This document shows, piece by piece, positions 9,901 through 19,791 of a DNA stretch of 59,148 bases. The notes beneath the pieces were generated by a model, which ran no database searches, was not told where the DNA came from, and worked only from the letters and a program-made list of their open reading frames with translations. The stretch covers positions 1 to 59,148 of the forward strand of contig JAJXZJ010000057.1 in assembly GCA_021780105.1 (NCBI GenBank). Reading direction: 5' to 3'. Origin of the DNA: a bacterium (GTDB lineage: Bacteria; Verrucomicrobiota; Verrucomicrobiia; Limisphaerales; J093). The translations under genes were made by a program, and so were the position numbers. Each line of letters opens with the position of its first letter. Position 1 is the first letter of the stretch.

Positions 9901-11046
9901 TACGTAGAAGTAGCTGTTGATGCCTGCGGCTTTGAGTGCTTCGACGTTCGCCTTGGGATCGCCGCCAAACGGTCCTCGCCCGTTTCCACGGTTGCCGCCC
10001 AGTTCGCGGCTGCCATAGCTAATAAATACTACTTTAACCTTCTGCTTGAAGGCAGCCATGTCGGGAATGTCCGACGGCGCGATGCTGCCGCCGCTGAAGA
10101 CTCCGATATGTGAGAAGGTGTCGAGATGCGCCAGGGTGATGGTTCGCGTTTGCATGCCGCCCATTGAAAGCCCGGCCATCGCGCGATGAGGCTGGTCGGC
10201 GATGGTGCGGAAGTTCGCATCAACGAAAGGAATCAGGTCGTCAATGAGAACCCGCTCGAAGGCGCTGAAGTCGAACCTGAACCCGCCACGTCCGCCGGGA
10301 CCACGAGCCGGGGTCGCGGTCGTCCTGCCAGCAGGAACTCCGCCACCCTGGGCGCCGCGACCGCCGAAACCACCCAGGCCGCCGCCGTTATCCATCACGA
10401 TGATAAATGGCCTGGCTTTACCCTCGGCAAGCAGGTTGTCCATGATCAGACTCGTATGGCCCTGGTTGCCCCAGCCGGTTTCATCTTCGCCCATGCCGTG
10501 CTGTAGATAGAGCACGGGGAATCGCTTGTTCGGATCCCGGCCATAATCCGGCGGGGTGTACACGAAGCAGCGGCGGGTCGAGTGGCTGGCCTTGGAGAAG
10601 TAAAGAACCTCCCGCAATTGGCCATGAGGCACGTTCTTGAGGGCGTAGAAGTCCTGATCCCTGGCAGGGACTTCGACGCCGCTGCCCCAGCGGTTGCCGC
10701 CATAAAAATACAGGCTGCCAGGGTCCGGGACTCCGGCCCCGTCAATCACGAGTTGGTAATAGTGGAAACCTTCGTCCTGGGGCCGCGTGACGCCGACCCA
10801 GACGCCGTCGTCGCCCTTGGTCAAGGGGTACTTGGCACCGCCGAGGAATTCGAGCACAACGCTCTGGGCCTGGGGTGCAACGACACGGGCACGGACGCAG
10901 CGTTCGGAGTTGACTTGAGGATACTGTCTGCCCGGCTGGTTGGAGGTCGAGGGTTTCCAATCGTCCGCCGGCTCGTTGGTTTGGGCCGTGCAGAGCTGGC
11001 CCGAGAGCAAGGAAGCAAGCGCGAGCAGTGCAAGTTTTGTTTTCAT
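6943..11046 (-). CDS. Multimodular CE1 esterase / malectin / GH51 arabinofuranosidase
   Basis: A 1367-aa exported protein with signal peptide MKTKLALLALASLLSGQLCT. Approximate order: an early-set (CBM48-like) domain 40-150; a CE1 esterase 150-400 with nucleophile motif AGLSMGGMQ and His in DTAHEW; an Ala/Pro linker; the DVTGTWKADFDSQIGHQ domain 440-545, shared with the esterase at 1798-3060; a malectin-like domain 557-715 (DLYRAERYSMDSFSW); and GH51 from about 730 to the end. GH51 motifs are FLRFPGGNYLEGN, acid/base Glu in VEVGNEDWFD and nucleophile Glu in IFCGEWATR. It would remove feruloyl or acetyl groups and arabinose from arabinoxylan with one polypeptide. It is the first enzyme gene after the sigma/FecR pair. 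Confidence 0.88.
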   Translation of the reverse strand: MKTKLALLALASLLSGQLCTAQTNEPADDWKPSTSNQPGRQYPQVNSERCVRARVVAPQAQSVVLEFLGGAKYPLTKGDDGVWVGVTRPQDEGFHYYQLVIDGAGVPDPGSLYFYGGNRWGSGVEVPARDQDFYALKNVPHGQLREVLYFSKASHSTRRCFVYTPPDYGRDPNKRFPVLYLQHGMGEDETGWGNQGHTSLIMDNLLAEGKARPFIIVMDNGGGLGGFGGRGAQGGGVPAGRTTATPARGPGGRGGFRFDFSAFERVLIDDLIPFVDANFRTIADQPHRAMAGLSMGGMQTRTITLAHLDTFSHIGVFSGGSIAPSDIPDMAAFKQKVKVVFISYGSRELGGNRGNGRGPFGGDPKANVEALKAAGINSYFYVSPDTAHEWQSWRRSLYQFAPLLFQDHPVQMAAAQSAAATMAVTPAPAATTPAAKAVAADVTGTWKADFDSQIGHQNYTFTFKQDGARLTGKASSEVNDRKREAELKEGKVDGKAISFVEMLNFQDNEIRVTYEGKLSASGDEIKFTREVGEFAKEEIVAKREQATPAAGAPAAKTIRIKAGSTEPVKDAEGNVWLADQGFEGGQTIERPDIQITNTTSPDLYRAERYSMDSFSWPVPNGKYVVKLHFAETYEGITGPGERVFSFNVQGHEFKDFDVWAKAGGPMRVYVETVNVEVTNGVLRVTFTPKVENPQINAIEIIPQTGGGTSVAAPAAAAPAESTQDVTAPPGPIVLQIDAGKVTGTVSPTLYGLMTEEINFSYEGGIYAELIRNRTFKADAKKPVFWNAIGDAMIALDTNQPLNAALNVSLKLDTSRASQTSPVGIANGGYWGIPVRPNTTYRVSLYARGETFSGPLNLSLESADGKTVFASATVASLSGEWKKYEAILKTGEVQPSKDNRFVITTTQPGTVWLQNASLFPPTYHNRPNGTRPDIMQLLADMQPKFLRFPGGNYLEGNSIAERFNWKETIGDVSQRPGHRSPWGYWSTDGFGLLEFLEWCEDLHMEPVLAVYAGYSLRGQHVDPGPTLEPYVQDALDEIEYVIGDANTKWGAQRAKDGHPQTFKLTYVEVGNEDWFDRSGSYEGRFAQFFDAIKAKYPNLQVISTMGYEHPTQVVRSRVPDLVDEHYYRSQEDMQAHAPDYDKYSRTNKTKIFCGEWATRVGSPTPNMAGALGDAAWMTGMERNSDIVVMSCYAPLFVNVSQLTGQGRSLQWTSDLIGYDALTSYGSPSYYAQKMFSTMHGDEILVTDSQNIPTREWQPRAFRGSQPPPRQIRQIFFDATRDSRSGTIFLKIVNEAGTAQNINIKINGASQIAPEGEVVVLAAGSPDDTNSLEQPNNIVPRTKGADNLSANFTREFPPFSITVFKLGTR

Positions 11047-11111
11047 GGAGTGTTTTGGGTTTATGGGAAAGTATGTCGGGTTGGCAGGAGAAATTCAAAT
11101 GCATCGCCGGG

Positions 11112-12749
11112 TTATGGCCCGGGTTCCGGTTTGCCTTCGGCGTAGAGATCGCGGATTTCCGCGTCACTCAAAGCGCGGCTGAACAGTTCAAACTCATCCA
11201 ACACCGCGCTCAGATTTCGGATGAGGAAAGGGCCGGGGTTCGGGCCGCTTCGTGCATTCCAGTTGCCCAGCTCGGCCGCACCGAGCCGATAGGGTGGACC
11301 CAATCTCAGCCTTTGCCGAGCGACGGGGTATCCGTTGACGTAATGGACCACTTGCCGGGCTTTTCCGTCGAGGACCACGGCCAAATGCGTCCACATTCCG
11401 AATTTCTCCAGCGTGAGCACCGGAGGGCTGGCCAAAATCTGAAAGTTCCCCGAGCCGGGGCCGATCACCGTCAGACCCAAAACGCCGTCGTTCCGTATCA
11501 GCCAGTGAATTTCCCCCGGCTCGAATCCATCGCACATGAATAGAGAGTTGAACTGCCGATCCAGCCCCTTGATGCGCACCCACGCCGCCAGCGTCAATGA
11601 ATCAAAATCTCCCGGCACGACCAGGCGCACGCGGTCGTTGATGCTTTGGAATTCCAGCGCCTCCTTCTCCGGCCAGCGGCCTTCCGTCCGCTGGCAGCCG
11701 ACAATGGCGGCATCCGGCACGGACCGGTTCTTTTCAACCACATTACGCAGTGTCCAGTCCGGGTCACCAAGGTTCTCAAAGTCCAGATGCACCATCAGTG
11801 ACGGGTCCTGGTTCAGTCGCGCACTTGCGACCCGCCACTGGTCATAGCGGACAGCCTCTGCGGCCAGCGACCGCTTCTGAAGTTCGAATAGAGGAGTGAA
11901 ATCTGCGGCATTCGCAGCCATGAACTGCGGCGGACCGCTCGCCGGCACCACGGCCGCCCGTCCCTCGCCCAGCGACTGCTTCGCCGCGGTTTGAGCAAAA
12001 AACTCCACCTCCCCTTTGAAGACGTGAACCTCGGTCTGTCCACGAGCGGCGTCAACGCCAAAGGCCGTCCCAAGATCTACCACGTTGAGTTGGGCGGTTT
12101 TCACGCGGAATCCACGCGCCAGCGGGGGCACCTCGGCCAACAAGCGTCCTGTCGGACAAACCACTTCGGTCGGTGAAATGAGCTGCAGTTCCGTCGGTCC
12201 CTCGATCACCACCCGCGCGCCGCTGTAGAAAACCACTTGCGCCAGGCCGGATTCCAGTCGAAGCCAGCCCGGTTCCAAGGCACTGCCCACCCGTGGCGGG
12301 GCCAAGCTTCCACCCCAACGCGCATCAACAGCGCGGGCTAACATGGCCACGGCGGTGCTGGTCGCTCCGTTCCTGGTCGCCGGCCGCTTAAACCACAGGG
12401 TCCAAGCGCCCGCGACGACGAACATGAGGCAGGCTGTCAGTGCCAACGCCCGCACCAGCGTCCTCTTGCGCGCTGACACCTCCGGGTCAAGGGAGAAAGC
12501 ATTGCGCCGATTGTTGAGGCTGATGTCAGACATGAAAGCCTCGGCGACTGCGGTCTCCGGCGGTGAAAAAAGGTCCGGGTCAGACGCCAGCCGAGTGTGC
12601 AACTCGACCCGCGTCAAATACTCGTCCCGGGCGCCGGGGTCGCTCCGCAACAACTCATTCAGGGCCCCCATCTCCGTTTCCGTCGCTGACCCGTGACACA
12701 CGGCGGCCACGGCGTCGTCAAACTCCTGCGACGGGAAGGACAATGTCAT
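11112..12749 (-). CDS. FecR-domain membrane protein with LamG-like sensor domain
   Basis: A 545-aa protein. The start at 12749 forms an ATGA overlap with the sigma factor stop, so the pair is translationally coupled. The N-terminal 90 residues are cytoplasmic and helical, followed by one membrane helix (TLVRALALTACLMFVVAGAW). A FecR domain follows (GWLRLESGLAQVVFYSGARV, ending EVHVFKGEVEFF). The C-terminal 200 residues form a LamG/concanavalin-like lectin domain (LMVHLDFENLG, TLAAWVRIKG, DEFELFSRALSDAEI). In the usual FecR logic it transmits a cell-surface signal to the partner sigma factor. The lectin domain could sense polysaccharide, but that is inference. Confidence 0.85.
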   Translation of the reverse strand: MTLSFPSQEFDDAVAAVCHGSATETEMGALNELLRSDPGARDEYLTRVELHTRLASDPDLFSPPETAVAEAFMSDISLNNRRNAFSLDPEVSARKRTLVRALALTACLMFVVAGAWTLWFKRPATRNGATSTAVAMLARAVDARWGGSLAPPRVGSALEPGWLRLESGLAQVVFYSGARVVIEGPTELQLISPTEVVCPTGRLLAEVPPLARGFRVKTAQLNVVDLGTAFGVDAARGQTEVHVFKGEVEFFAQTAAKQSLGEGRAAVVPASGPPQFMAANAADFTPLFELQKRSLAAEAVRYDQWRVASARLNQDPSLMVHLDFENLGDPDWTLRNVVEKNRSVPDAAIVGCQRTEGRWPEKEALEFQSINDRVRLVVPGDFDSLTLAAWVRIKGLDRQFNSLFMCDGFEPGEIHWLIRNDGVLGLTVIGPGSGNFQILASPPVLTLEKFGMWTHLAVVLDGKARQVVHYVNGYPVARQRLRLGPPYRLGAAELGNWNARSGPNPGPFLIRNLSAVLDEFELFSRALSDAEIRDLYAEGKPEPGP

Positions 12750-13297
12750 GCCACCTCCGGTTCTGCCTGGCTTTCCACGCAAAGTTGGAGCGTGTGGCGG
12801 ATGCGTTGGAGCATCTTGTAAGTTGCGGCCACGGTTCTGCCGGAGCGCTCGGCCAGTTTTTCGACACCGGTACGCTCATAATAATATCCCTCGATGAGAG
12901 AAAGCTGCCCTTGGGGCAGCTTCCCCAGGCAAGCCTCAAGGTGCCGCAGCCGCCGTTCGAATTCGGGCTGCAACTCCTGACGCCGCTGCGCCAGCTCCTC
13001 CGCCAGACCGTGCTCCAGCAAGGCCTGCCAGCGCTGCCGGCGCTCGATCCACTGACGGGCTTTATTCAGGGCAAACCGGCACGCCCAGGGAGTGAAGGGT
13101 TGGGCAGGATCATAGGCATCAAACTTCTCCCAAAGCGTCATTGCGGTCTGTTGCACAAGGTCTTGGGCATCCGTTACATTAGGAACCAAGGCGGCCACGT
13201 AACGAAAAATCTCCCGCTCGCTGCGCAGGAATAGCGAAAGAAACTGCTGTTGCGCACCGGTTGGGTCATCGAACCGACGCTTTGAATCTGCCGACAT
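12746..13297 (-). CDS. ECF-type RNA polymerase sigma factor
   Basis: A 183-aa sigma-70 family protein of the ECF kind. Region 2 is visible in LFLRSEREIFRYVAALVPN, AQDLVQQTAMTLWEKFDAYD and PFTPWACRFALNKARQWIER. Region 4 has LSLIEGYYYERTGVEKLAER and SGRTVAATYKMLQRIRHTL. This matches the ECF subgroup common in Planctomycetes and Verrucomicrobia. It overlaps the FecR-LamG gene by ATGA and lies on the same strand directly upstream of the xylanolytic genes, so it may control them. No target promoter motif was identified. Confidence 0.92.
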   Translation of the reverse strand: MSADSKRRFDDPTGAQQQFLSLFLRSEREIFRYVAALVPNVTDAQDLVQQTAMTLWEKFDAYDPAQPFTPWACRFALNKARQWIERRQRWQALLEHGLAEELAQRRQELQPEFERRLRHLEACLGKLPQGQLSLIEGYYYERTGVEKLAERSGRTVAATYKMLQRIRHTLQLCVESQAEPEVA

Positions 13298-13577
13298 TCG
13301 TCAACTTGTACCTTTACTTCCGCCAAACCACGAGTTTTGGACATCAAATCGCGCGCGATTTTCCAATTTTACTTTCTTCCCGCTGCCGAGGAAGGCACGT
13401 CAACCGCACGAAACGAGGAGCCTGACACACCGTCCTTCGGCCTTCGGCAGGGAACCATTCCGTTCTATGGCCGAGGATGAAGACGGCTGCCGTCTGGGGT
13501 TTGGCGGCGGACTTGCCGCGACTGGCCGGGCGATAGATATGCTTTCCCTGCGCGGCCGGCTGCGCTAGAGTCGCCGC
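13298..13577. other. Intergenic region, divergent
   Basis: This 280-bp gap separates the divergently transcribed sigma factor and GDSL hydrolase genes and must contain both promoters. The part nearest the sigma gene is relatively AT-rich (about 13345-13380). I could not pick a convincing -35/-10 pair, operator or hairpin. Confidence 0.4.
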
Positions 13578-15873
<2,296 letters not shown>

Positions 15874-16140
15874 TCCTGCAAATGCGAGCGAGCCGTGGTG
15901 GGCCGCTCAATCAACGGTTCGAGTTGAGGACGCTGGAGCGAACGGTCCCGGCTCCCCACGCACTTGGGCAAGAGCCAATGCCAAGAGGGCAACGAACACG
16001 TCCGCGCCACTGTCCTGCCGCCTGCAGGCGGCAGGACAGACCCATCTTCCCAACTCATCACACCGTGACAAGAGTAGAGGGAAACTCAGATACAAGAAAG
16101 CCCGCATCGCAACCGTGGACAGCCCCACGCTATTTGGCCA
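15874..16140. other. Intergenic region with a 30-bp palindrome
   Basis: No gene is supported here. The region follows the IS110 transposase start on its upstream side, so it may include an IS110 non-coding end. It holds the perfect palindrome at 16010-16039. Confidence 0.4.
16010..16039. repeat. Perfect 30-bp palindrome
   Basis: CTGTCCTGCCGCCTG is followed directly by its exact reverse complement, giving a 15-bp arm with no spacer. The GC-rich core CCTGCCGCCTGCAGGCGG resembles dispersed hairpin (REP-like) repeats. A weaker relative lies at 18921-18942. There is no T-run on either side, so a simple intrinsic terminator is unlikely. Confidence 0.65.
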
Positions 16141-16640
16141 GTGGACGGCCTCGCCGAACCAAACCCCGGCTCCACAGTCGCTGCTGCGGGCGAGCGGTGC
16201 TACGTCGAAGTCTTGACCGCTTCAACACACTCCGCGGATCGGCACATGTCGGTGGGTTGGCGACTCAACAAGGAACCCGAGACGTCATGCACCGTGATCG
16301 CCGGGTCATTCCTGGCGTCTTACCACCGGCCGTTGGAGTTGTTGACCGTCTTGACGGCCATCGGCGATCAATTTGTCAACAAAGGCAGCTTGTTGACGTT
16401 CACAACGGAGGCCACCACTGCCAATCTGCCGGCGCAGACACCGGCATTTAGCCTGGGCACCAATGCTCCCGCTGGCGCTGCCATCACACCGGATGGCGTG
16501 TTCACCTGGACGCCGACCCGGTGGACTGGACCAACCTGCCCCAAATCAACCTTACCACGCCGCCGTATCCTTACGTTGATCCGGCATCGGCCACCACGCC
16601 GACGCGGTTTGACCGGCTGAAGTTGGTTCAGCAGGGCGGT
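16141..16640 (+). pseudogene. Remnant of a secreted Ig-like-domain protein
   Basis: The frame contains LTAIGDQFVNKGSLLTFTTE followed by AFSLGTNAPAGAAITPDGVF and TWTPT. This is the recurring putative-Ig (He_PIG/cadherin-like) domain of large verrucomicrobial exported proteins. After a shift the sequence gives PYPYVDPASATTPTRF, which resembles the C-terminal ends of such proteins. Nothing upstream encodes a start or signal peptide, and the frame is interrupted, so this is a decayed 3' fragment. Confidence 0.5.
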
Positions 16641-16702
16641 GTGCTTGGCGGATTCATCAAGTGCGGCACGTTCAGACGGAGGTGGTGGGTAAACGAGCAG
16701 TT

Positions 16703-18022
16703 TTACTGTCCCCACTCGGGAAAGGCGTTCATGGCGTCCACGTAGTTGTGGAGCTTGTCGGTGTGCGCGTCCTCCTGCCAGCCGCCACGGCCGGCGCCTT
16801 TCCAGACGCCGTCATACGGACAGCCGTCGTCGTTGATGCCGTAAAGCGCCCAGTTCAGCGTCTGGCGTGCCAGCAACTTGAACTCCGGCGAGCCGGTCGC
16901 GTGGGTGAACATCGCCAGCACGGCACCGTAGGTCGTGGCAATGCCGCCCCACGGGTGCTGGTCAAAATCCTGTTCGCCGCAGCTCGCCACGCCGTGGACC
17001 ACGTGGACGAACTGCCGGTTGACGAACTCGATCAGCGTCCGCGTGTCCTTTTCCCAATCAGGGTCGAGCTGCCCACGCTGCTCGATGAGGTAGCGCGCCA
17101 GGTTGAGCGGCGCCCAGGCGGTGCGGTTGGTCGGCTCGCCGTGGTCCTCGAAAAAATTCACCCAGAGCGAGCCGTCCTTCGCCGCGTTGGGAATCTGCTG
17201 CTGCTTGATCCAAGTCCACAGCCGCTCGCGCGGCGGCCCAAATTCGGCGTGACCGTGCGCGATCAGCCTGTCGAACAGCCGCAGGATGAAACTCATGTTG
17301 CCCGACACCGCGCCGCGCGCCGCGCCGGTCCGGTAATCCACGCGGAACGGCCACGGCGACTGCGCGGCCGTGCCGGCGATCATGTTGGTCGCCAGGACGC
17401 AGGCGTTTTGCAGCGCCTGGTTCAAATACGTTTCATCCCGCGTTTCTTCGTAAAGCAGCACCAGCGCGAAGCCGGCAATGCCGCCCTTGTCCGGCTCCAC
17501 CTCGTAAGGCAGGTCGTCCTGCGAGCCGCAATCCGGCGGTTGCGGGAAGCGCAGCCGCGTGCCGGTCGAGCGCGAGAAGCGCGGATATTTGCCGGTGTCC
17601 GGCGTCACGGCCTCGTTGACGAGATAGTCGCCCATCGCCCGCGCCGTCTGGAGCACACGCGGATCCTTGCGACCGGTGAACGCGTAATATTTCAGATAAG
17701 AAATGATGCCCATGCCGTCCTGCATCGCCGGAATGAACGATGGCCGATTCGCGATCGGCTCGTAATTCCCGTCCATGAACGTCACCGCCACGAAACGCGG
17801 GTAACCGTGGTCGGCGGGGCATTTCAAATACCAGTTCACTTCGCGATCGAGCGCGTCGCGCCAGGACGTCCACGGCAGCAGCCGGTCGTCGGGAGCATAG
17901 ACCGCGCGGTGATTCCCGATGACTTGCGCCGCCGCGGTGAGCGTCAAACCCACGGCGAGAAGCGCGAACCAGCGTGGAAGTCTCGTGCTTCCGCGCAGGC
18001 GTTCACTTTGCGAAGCGTTCAT
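16703..18022 (-). CDS. Secreted alpha-barrel protein of unknown function
   Basis: A 439-aa protein. The start at 18022 forms an ATGA overlap with the aldolase stop and is followed by a signal-like stretch (WFALLAVGLTLTAAAQVIG). The open frame continues upstream to 18820, but that part only shadows the aldolase. The helical repeats (GMGIISYLKYYAFTGRKDPR, GGIAGFALVLLYEETRDETY, GGIATTYGAVLAMF) suggest an (alpha/alpha) barrel as in polysaccharide lyases, GH88/GH105 or epimerases. I cannot assign a catalytic motif. Coupling to a sugar-acid-type aldolase hints at uronate or polysaccharide breakdown. Confidence 0.75.
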   Translation of the reverse strand: MNASQSERLRGSTRLPRWFALLAVGLTLTAAAQVIGNHRAVYAPDDRLLPWTSWRDALDREVNWYLKCPADHGYPRFVAVTFMDGNYEPIANRPSFIPAMQDGMGIISYLKYYAFTGRKDPRVLQTARAMGDYLVNEAVTPDTGKYPRFSRSTGTRLRFPQPPDCGSQDDLPYEVEPDKGGIAGFALVLLYEETRDETYLNQALQNACVLATNMIAGTAAQSPWPFRVDYRTGAARGAVSGNMSFILRLFDRLIAHGHAEFGPPRERLWTWIKQQQIPNAAKDGSLWVNFFEDHGEPTNRTAWAPLNLARYLIEQRGQLDPDWEKDTRTLIEFVNRQFVHVVHGVASCGEQDFDQHPWGGIATTYGAVLAMFTHATGSPEFKLLARQTLNWALYGINDDGCPYDGVWKGAGRGGWQEDAHTDKLHNYVDAMNAFPEWGQ

Positions 18023-18840
18023 AAGCCCGTTTGTGGCGCCCGGCCCTGGCCGCGTTTCAACGGTCCCAGCAGTTGCGCGGCGCCCTCGGTGATCAACTCC
18101 AGGTCGGTGGCGGTCATGAAGAACTGAAAGCCCTGTTTTCTGAACCGCCGGATGTCCGCCGCGGAACCGGCCGGGCGGCCGAGCGGCTTGCCGTGCCGTT
18201 GGGCGGCGGCGACGATTTTTGCGATCGCGGCGTCGAGCTTCGGATGCCGCTGCCTGCCCCGCAGGCCGAGCGAAAACGAGAGGTCGCTGGTGCCGATGAA
18301 CAGCACGTCCAATCCCGGCGTGGCGGCGATTTCCTCGATGTGCGCCACCGCGCTCGTGTCTTCCACCACCGCGACGACAAGGACGTTCCGGTCCGCGAAA
18401 TCGTAATAATCTGCGGCGGGCGGCCAGCGTAGTTGGGCGAGCATGGCACCGGAGCCGCGCAATCCGGCTGGCGGATACCGGCACGCCGCCACGGCCTGCC
18501 GCGCCAGTTCCGGCGTGCGGGTGAAGGGGAAGATGACGCCCAGCGCACCGACATCCAGCAGGCGCTTCGCGGTCCACAACTCGTTGACCGGCGGGCGGGC
18601 GAGCGGCACCGCGCCCAGCCCGCGCGTCGCGAGAATCATGTGGCGCAGGCCTTCCAGCGTGACCGGCGAATGTTCCATCTCGAACCAGAGGAAGTCGAAG
18701 CCGAGGCCGGCGACGTGGGCGGCGACTTCCGGGCTGTTCAATGTGATGACCGCGCCGATGACCGGTTCGCCGCGGCGAAGCCGTGCTTTGAGTGGATTTT
18801 CCGTGAAGTCCGGCGGCCACGCCGTGGTGCTTGGTTTCAT
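18019..18840 (-). CDS. HpcH/HpaI-family aldolase
   Basis: A 273-aa TIM-barrel class II aldolase of the HpcH/HpaI family, which cleaves 2-keto-3-deoxy sugar acids or 4-hydroxy-2-oxo acids to pyruvate and an aldehyde. The start at 18840 (MKPSTTAWPPDF) is chosen over an upstream frame with no conserved residues. Family motifs are GFDFLWFEMEHSPV, a PLARPP segment with the conserved Arg, VGALGVIFPFTRTPE with the metal/pyruvate-site region, and LDVLFIGTSDLSFSLGL. It is coupled to the following secreted protein gene by ATGA, so the two are one transcription unit. Confidence 0.88.
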   Translation of the reverse strand: MKPSTTAWPPDFTENPLKARLRRGEPVIGAVITLNSPEVAAHVAGLGFDFLWFEMEHSPVTLEGLRHMILATRGLGAVPLARPPVNELWTAKRLLDVGALGVIFPFTRTPELARQAVAACRYPPAGLRGSGAMLAQLRWPPAADYYDFADRNVLVVAVVEDTSAVAHIEEIAATPGLDVLFIGTSDLSFSLGLRGRQRHPKLDAAIAKIVAAAQRHGKPLGRPAGSAADIRRFRKQGFQFFMTATDLELITEGAAQLLGPLKRGQGRAPQTGL

Positions 18841-18920
18841 GATTGGTGCCCGAACTATCCGCAAGACGGCCGGCCGCCGCAAGCGCTTTGAATCCGGCCG
18901 GCTTGGGTTGTCCCGCCTGA

Positions 18921-18942
18921 CTTGCCCGCCTGAAGCAGGCAA
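18921..18942. repeat. Imperfect hairpin repeat
   Basis: The short stretch CTTGCCCGCCTGAAGCAGGC and its flank can fold around GCCTG/CAGGC with a 3-base loop. It shares the CCTGC/GCAGG core of the perfect palindrome at 16010-16039. It lies between the aldolase gene and the end of the 224-aa gene on the minus strand. Confidence 0.4.
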
Positions 18943-18946
18943 AATT

Positions 18947-19621
18947 CTATTTTGAGATGTCCTTGACCGCGAAGAGAAAGGCGTCCCTGGCTTCCTTTTT
19001 CATGCCGTCGGGCACCAGTGAAGTCAGCAAACCCTTGAAGGCCGATTTGACGAGTGAGGCGCCGAAGGCGTCGCTGACCTGGGCCGGCGACTCGACGCCG
19101 CAGGACTCCCTGGCCGCGCTCATCACTTTCTCGAAGAAGATGGCAAGCCGTTCAAAGCCGTCCACCTTGACCACCATTTCGAGGGTCATGGCCAGCGCCG
19201 AGGTGAAATCTGGTGTCACCTTTTTGGATGCGGGTGAATAGGTCACGTTGACGAGGATCAAATCGGTGCCACCGCTGTATCTCCAGCGCGTGTTGGTTTC
19301 AAGGGTCCTGAGCGTCGCGTTGAATTCCTTGGCATCAAAGGCGGCCTGCGCGGAGAAACCGACGCAGAACAAGTCAATGTAGTTCGCCGACCGGTGGTGC
19401 CAGAAATTGAGTTTGGGAATGATCTGCTCCTTGATCAAAGGTTCGTCGGGTTGACCGATGATCAAGCCGACCAGGTGCGGGCGGTCCCTGGCGAGGTCCT
19501 TTTCGAAGCGTTCGGCGAGGATTCTCAAAATCCGCGTATAAACCGGCACCGGCGTTCCACCACCGCCCCCGCCGGCAAAACCTTCCGGATCGAAGACGTG
19601 AAAATAGCATTTCAAATCCAT
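18947..19621 (-). CDS. Hypothetical protein, 224 aa
   Basis: I do not recognise this protein. It begins MDLKCYFHVFDPEGFAGGGG and has a Gly run near residues 16-22. There is no signal peptide or membrane segment, so it is probably cytoplasmic. The middle (DRPHLVGLIIGQPDEPLIKE) and the helical C-terminus (VSDAFGASLVKSAFKGLLTS) suggest a folded alpha/beta protein. Codon use resembles its neighbours and no overlapping frame looks better. It stands alone, with pseudopilin upstream and aldolase downstream. Confidence 0.6.
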   Translation of the reverse strand: MDLKCYFHVFDPEGFAGGGGGGTPVPVYTRILRILAERFEKDLARDRPHLVGLIIGQPDEPLIKEQIIPKLNFWHHRSANYIDLFCVGFSAQAAFDAKEFNATLRTLETNTRWRYSGGTDLILVNVTYSPASKKVTPDFTSALAMTLEMVVKVDGFERLAIFFEKVMSAARESCGVESPAQVSDAFGASLVKSAFKGLLTSLVPDGMKKEARDAFLFAVKDISK

Positions 19622-19791
19622 GTGTTGGACACTCTACGATTGCCGGACGCAGGGAGCAAATGCGGCCGGAATGTCGCTGAAATGGAGGAAATGCAACCGG
19701 CCAAACCAAGCGGCAACTGTGCTTCGACGGCTGATCATGCCGTCCATTCGGAGCCGCAACGGCGCCGCCCGCAAGTCCAATCGCTCTGCAC

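Noticed and set aside
18023..18820. Upstream extension of the secreted barrel protein
   Set aside because: These 266 codons are a shifted reading of the aldolase gene. The ATGA start at 18022 followed by a signal peptide is far better.
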